Source: an uncultured Clostridia bacterium
GTDB taxonomy: Bacteria > Bacillota > Clostridia > Christensenellales > Borkfalkiaceae
Length of the DNA stretch: 64,000 nt
Reading direction: 5' to 3'
Assembly (NCBI GenBank): GCA_947087265.1
Contig: CAMUBY010000004.1
Span: forward strand, 1-64,000
Both the position numbers and the translations under genes were made by a program. The notes below the pieces were generated by a model. The model was not told where the DNA came from. It saw nothing but the letters and a program-made list of their open reading frames with translations, and did not search any database. The first letter of the stretch is position 1. Each line of letters starts with the position of its first letter. Shown one piece after another: positions 60,935 through 64,000 of the stretch.

Positions 60935-61852
60935 ATGTTGAACTTTACAGGGAAAATCAGAAGAGACCTTCTTCGGACGATGCCTAAGCAGCGTTGCTGT
61001 CGTCTTTCCGTGCTTGCCGCGTTTCTCGATACAAGCGGTTCCTATTCGTTCGGGCTCTCGGGCAGAAGGGACGAATTTTCTTTTACCAGCGAAAACGAAG
61101 AAGTGGCGGAATATTTTCTGTCGCTTACGGAAAAACTCTTCGGTGTTTCGATGACGGTAACCGAAGCGGTACGCGACCCCAAACACGGGAAAAACAAATT
61201 GACTTTCTCCTATTTCGGGGAAAATGCGTTTGAATATGCCGATGCAATTACCGATTATTCCGCAGTAAATTTAACGGACGAATGTTGTATGCGTGCCTAT
61301 TTGAAAGGCGCGTTTTTAGGGAGCGGAAGTTGTACGCTTCCGCGCGGCGGTGCAAAAACAGGGTATCATCTTGAATTTGTTTATCGGGAGAGCGATGACG
61401 CGCAATCGTTTTTAGAATTACTTGATGGATTACAGTTAATCGGCAATATTGTTCCGCGCGCCGAAAAGTCAGTCGTTTATTTCAAAAATAGAGATGCAAT
61501 CAGCGATTTTCTTGCGGTTGTGGAAGCGGAAGACGCATTGAAACAGTTCGAAGAAGTGTCTGCCGCGCGCGACGAGAGCAACAATAATAACAGAAAGGGA
61601 AATTGCGACGCTGGAAATGCGGACAAGACGGCAATTGCAAGTGCGGCGCAAATCCGCGCGTTCCGTCAGTTGGAAACAGAAGGTGTTTTACAAATCCTTG
61701 CACAGCCGCTTCGGGAAGCGGCAACGGCAAGAACCGAACACCCCACGTTGTCTTTGCAGGAACTTGCGGACTATCTCGGAATATCAAAGAGTTGTCTGAA
61801 TCATCGGCTTCGGAAGCTCATGCAAATAAAAGCAAAAGAGGAAAAGCAATGA
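60935..61852 (+). CDS. whiA: DNA-binding protein WhiA
   Basis: WhiA-family protein of 305 residues with an N-terminal LAGLIDADG-endonuclease-like fold lacking catalytic residues and a C-terminal helix-turn-helix (LSLQELADYLGISKSCLNHRLRKLMQI). In Bacillota it affects division and chromosome segregation. The ATG at 60935 gives the family start LNFTGKIRRDLL; an ATG at 60848 lies inside the PHP gene. Unlike the common order, rapZ and yvcK are not found between the PHP gene and whiA. The stop overlaps the dnaE start. Confidence 0.93.
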   Translation: MLNFTGKIRRDLLRTMPKQRCCRLSVLAAFLDTSGSYSFGLSGRRDEFSFTSENEEVAEYFLSLTEKLFGVSMTVTEAVRDPKHGKNKLTFSYFGENAFEYADAITDYSAVNLTDECCMRAYLKGAFLGSGSCTLPRGGAKTGYHLEFVYRESDDAQSFLELLDGLQLIGNIVPRAEKSVVYFKNRDAISDFLAVVEAEDALKQFEEVSAARDESNNNNRKGNCDAGNADKTAIASAAQIRAFRQLETEGVLQILAQPLREAATARTEHPTLSLQELADYLGISKSCLNHRLRKLMQIKAKEEKQ

Positions 61853-64000
61853 CGGATTTCGTGCACCTTCATTTACACACAGAATACAGTTTATTAGACG
61901 GTGCCGTTAAGGTGGACGACCTCGTTCGTCATTGCAAAGAAAACGGAATTGATACCGTGGCGGTTACCGACCACGGCAATATGTATACATCGCTCCGGTT
62001 TGCGGAAAAGTGCAAAAAAGAGAAAATCAAAGCGATTATCGGCTGCGAGTTTTATGTGGTAGACGACTACCGCAAACATATCGACCAGCGCGCCGACCAC
62101 CTTATATTGCTGGCAAAAAACAAAGCGGGGTATATCAATCTCGTTCAACTTGATTCGCTTGCGTTCGTAGACGGCTATTATTACCGCCCGCGCATTGATT
62201 ATAACGTATTAAAACAACATACGGAAGGGGTTATCTGCCTCTCCGCCTGCCTTGCAGGCAGAATTCCCAGACTGCTTTTGAATGACGAATACGACAAAGC
62301 AAAAGAATTTGCGCTCTCCATGAAAGAAGCGTTCGGGGAAGATTTCTATATCGAAATTCAGGACCACGGCATTCCCGAGCAGAAACAGATTCTGCCGCTT
62401 CTCGTGAGATTGGCACGCGAAACGGACATTCAGTTGGTTGCCACGAACGACGTGCATTACCTCACTAAAGAAGATTGGGAAATGCAGGACGTTTTAATGT
62501 GCATTCAGACGAAGCGTACGCTCGACGACCCTTCGCGCATGAAAATGCAGACGCATGAATTTTATATGAAATCGGGCGACGAAATGGCGGCGCTCTTTCC
62601 GAATTTGCCCGACGCGATTGCCAATACGCGCGTGATTGCGAATAAAATTTCCGATACCGATACGCCTTTTAATCTGAAAGACAACGGTTCGCCCGTCTAC
62701 GATAAAACGCTTATTCCGTTGTATACTGCGGACGACGGCACGCCTTCGCCGGAATTTTTACGGCGTCTGACTTGGGAGGGTTTGCCCAAGCGTTACGAAA
62801 ATATTACCGAAGAAATCAAACAACGCGCCGAGTATGAACTTGAAACCATTATTAAAATGGGGTTTGCAGATTACTTCCTCATTGTATGGGATTATATCAA
62901 CTGGTCGCGTCTGCACGACATTCCCGTCGGACCGGGGCGCGGTTCGGGTGTTGGTAGTATCGTTGCGTATTCTATCGGCATTACGGACGTTGACCCGCTC
63001 CGTTACGATTTGCTTTTTGAGCGGTTTCTGAATCCCGACCGCGTTTCCATGCCCGACTTCGACGTCGACTTCTGCACGGAGCGCAGAGAGGAAACGATTG
63101 AGTATGTCCGCCGCCGTTATCATCCCGAAAACGTGGCGCAAATCGTGACGTTCGGCACGCTCGCTTCGCGCGCGGTAATTAAAGACGTGGGCAGGGTTAT
63201 GCGCGTTCCTTATTCGGATACCGACCGCGTGACCAAGCTCATGGACGGGAAATCGACGATTCGCGAACTGTTGGGTTTGAATATCGAAAAATGCCGTAAG
63301 GCGGTGGAAAACTCGGTAGACGATGCCGATAAACACGAAGAAGCGCTCAAAAAACTTGCCGACCAGGAAGGGAAGCGCAACGCGGAGTTTATCGATATTT
63401 ACGAGTCGGACGATATCCTAAAACGCGTGATTGATATGGGGCTGCGTTTGGAGGGAATGCCGCGCCAGACGGGAATGCACGCCGCAGGCGTCGTCATTTG
63501 CCGCAAAAAGATTGCGGATAACGTGCCGCTTTCGCGCAACGGCGAGGATATTACAACCCAGTTTGATATGAAGGAAGTCGAGTCTATCGGTATGCTGAAA
63601 ATGGACTTCCTTGCACTCACCACGCTCACGGATATTAAAAAGACGCTCGATTATATTAAAGAAGATACGGGCAAGGAAATTAAATTCGGGCAGGAGTGTA
63701 ACGACCCCAAAGCATACGAACTGATTTCGGACGGAGACACCGACGCCGTGTTCCAACTCGAACAAGGCGGTATGAAGCGGTTTATGAAACAACTTCAACC
63801 CACCTGTTTGGAAGACTTAATCGCAGGAATTTCCCTTTACCGTCCGGGTCCCATGGACTTTATTCCCGATTACTTAAAGAACAGGAGCAACCCCGATAAA
63901 ATCAAATATCTTACGCCGCTTCTGAAACCCATTCTTGAAAAGACCTACGGCGTCATTATCTATCAGGAGCAGGTCATGCAGATTTTCCAAAATCTTGCAG
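61849..64000 (+). CDS. dnaE: DNA polymerase III alpha subunit DnaE, 5' part
   Basis: Replicative polymerase of the DnaE class, cut by the window end after 717 codons. The ATG at 61849 overlaps the whiA stop (ATGA). The N-terminal PHP domain (HLHLHTEYSLLDGAVK, VTDHGNMY, ATNDVHYL) keeps its metal ligands. The polymerase core has GPGRGSGVGS, catalytic aspartates in MPDFDVDF and the downstream GMHAAGVVI and LYRPGPMDFIP motifs. Its place directly after whiA is typical of clostridia. The tau-binding end is outside the window. Confidence 0.97.
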   Translation, partial: MTDFVHLHLHTEYSLLDGAVKVDDLVRHCKENGIDTVAVTDHGNMYTSLRFAEKCKKEKIKAIIGCEFYVVDDYRKHIDQRADHLILLAKNKAGYINLVQLDSLAFVDGYYYRPRIDYNVLKQHTEGVICLSACLAGRIPRLLLNDEYDKAKEFALSMKEAFGEDFYIEIQDHGIPEQKQILPLLVRLARETDIQLVATNDVHYLTKEDWEMQDVLMCIQTKRTLDDPSRMKMQTHEFYMKSGDEMAALFPNLPDAIANTRVIANKISDTDTPFNLKDNGSPVYDKTLIPLYTADDGTPSPEFLRRLTWEGLPKRYENITEEIKQRAEYELETIIKMGFADYFLIVWDYINWSRLHDIPVGPGRGSGVGSIVAYSIGITDVDPLRYDLLFERFLNPDRVSMPDFDVDFCTERREETIEYVRRRYHPENVAQIVTFGTLASRAVIKDVGRVMRVPYSDTDRVTKLMDGKSTIRELLGLNIEKCRKAVENSVDDADKHEEALKKLADQEGKRNAEFIDIYESDDILKRVIDMGLRLEGMPRQTGMHAAGVVICRKKIADNVPLSRNGEDITTQFDMKEVESIGMLKMDFLALTTLTDIKKTLDYIKEDTGKEIKFGQECNDPKAYELISDGDTDAVFQLEQGGMKRFMKQLQPTCLEDLIAGISLYRPGPMDFIPDYLKNRSNPDKIKYLTPLLKPILEKTYGVIIYQEQVMQIFQNLA

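Overview
This window is a stretch of bacterial chromosome that is almost fully coding. It reads as an anaerobic, fermentative member of the Bacillota (Clostridia-like). Supporting signs are WhiA, DUF4364, DUF1540 and TSCPD proteins, an mraZ-led cell-wall and division cluster, a meso-DAP-type MurE, Rex with AdhE and a putative monomeric [FeFe]-hydrogenase, and strong Shine-Dalgarno sites with TTGACA/TATAAT promoters. The species cannot be named from sequence alone; an uncultured gut clostridial lineage would fit. No insertion sequence, prophage, CRISPR array or replication origin was seen.

Layout. 1-3.3 kb: two tRNA genes (Arg, Gly), a HAD phosphatase and small conserved genes. 3.4-11.3 kb: miaB-mutS-mutL-miaA and a PLP enzyme, tightly packed (tRNA modification and mismatch repair). 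11.4-16.7 kb: a polyamine ABC transporter operon (potABCD order on the minus strand) led by its own XRE-cupin regulator, with TAAACT operator repeats. 16.9-18.1 kb: rpsT and murI. 18.1-31.8 kb: the dcw cluster mraZ-rsmH-ftsL-ftsI-murE-mraY-murD-ftsW-murA-ftsQ, then a second promoter and ftsA-like-ftsZ; murF, murG and murC are missing from it. 31.9-33.2 kb: a more A+T-rich pair (cytidylyltransferase, LicD) that probably decorates surface polymers. 33.3-37.8 kb: groESL, dCMP deaminase, cyclophilin, purB.

37.8-46 kb is the most unusual part. A 1942-residue membrane-anchored giant protein, with a regulator-dense promoter, faces a 601-residue protein that joins a PadR DNA-binding domain to a long coiled coil and four membrane helices. 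A 17-bp palindrome (consensus ATTATGTCAGACATAAT) occurs beside both genes and at two other places in the window.

46-52.3 kb: a YkvI-like membrane protein whose reading frame runs 255 bp into a convergent ABC importer operon, then valS. 52.3-57.3 kb: rex, adhE and [FeFe]-hydrogenase, with a Rex-box-like operator at the rex promoter. 57.3-64 kb: rplI, a DUF1540 protein, a solute-binding-like secreted protein, murB, a PHP phosphatase, whiA and the 5' part of dnaE, which runs off the window.

The most notable observations are the membrane-bound PadR protein and its giant neighbour, the dispersed palindrome, ftsI that seems to start at AUC, a degenerate FtsA, a divergent Rex with a variant operator, and the convergent gene overlap at 46.9-47.2 kb. 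All functional calls come from reading motifs and context; no database search was run.
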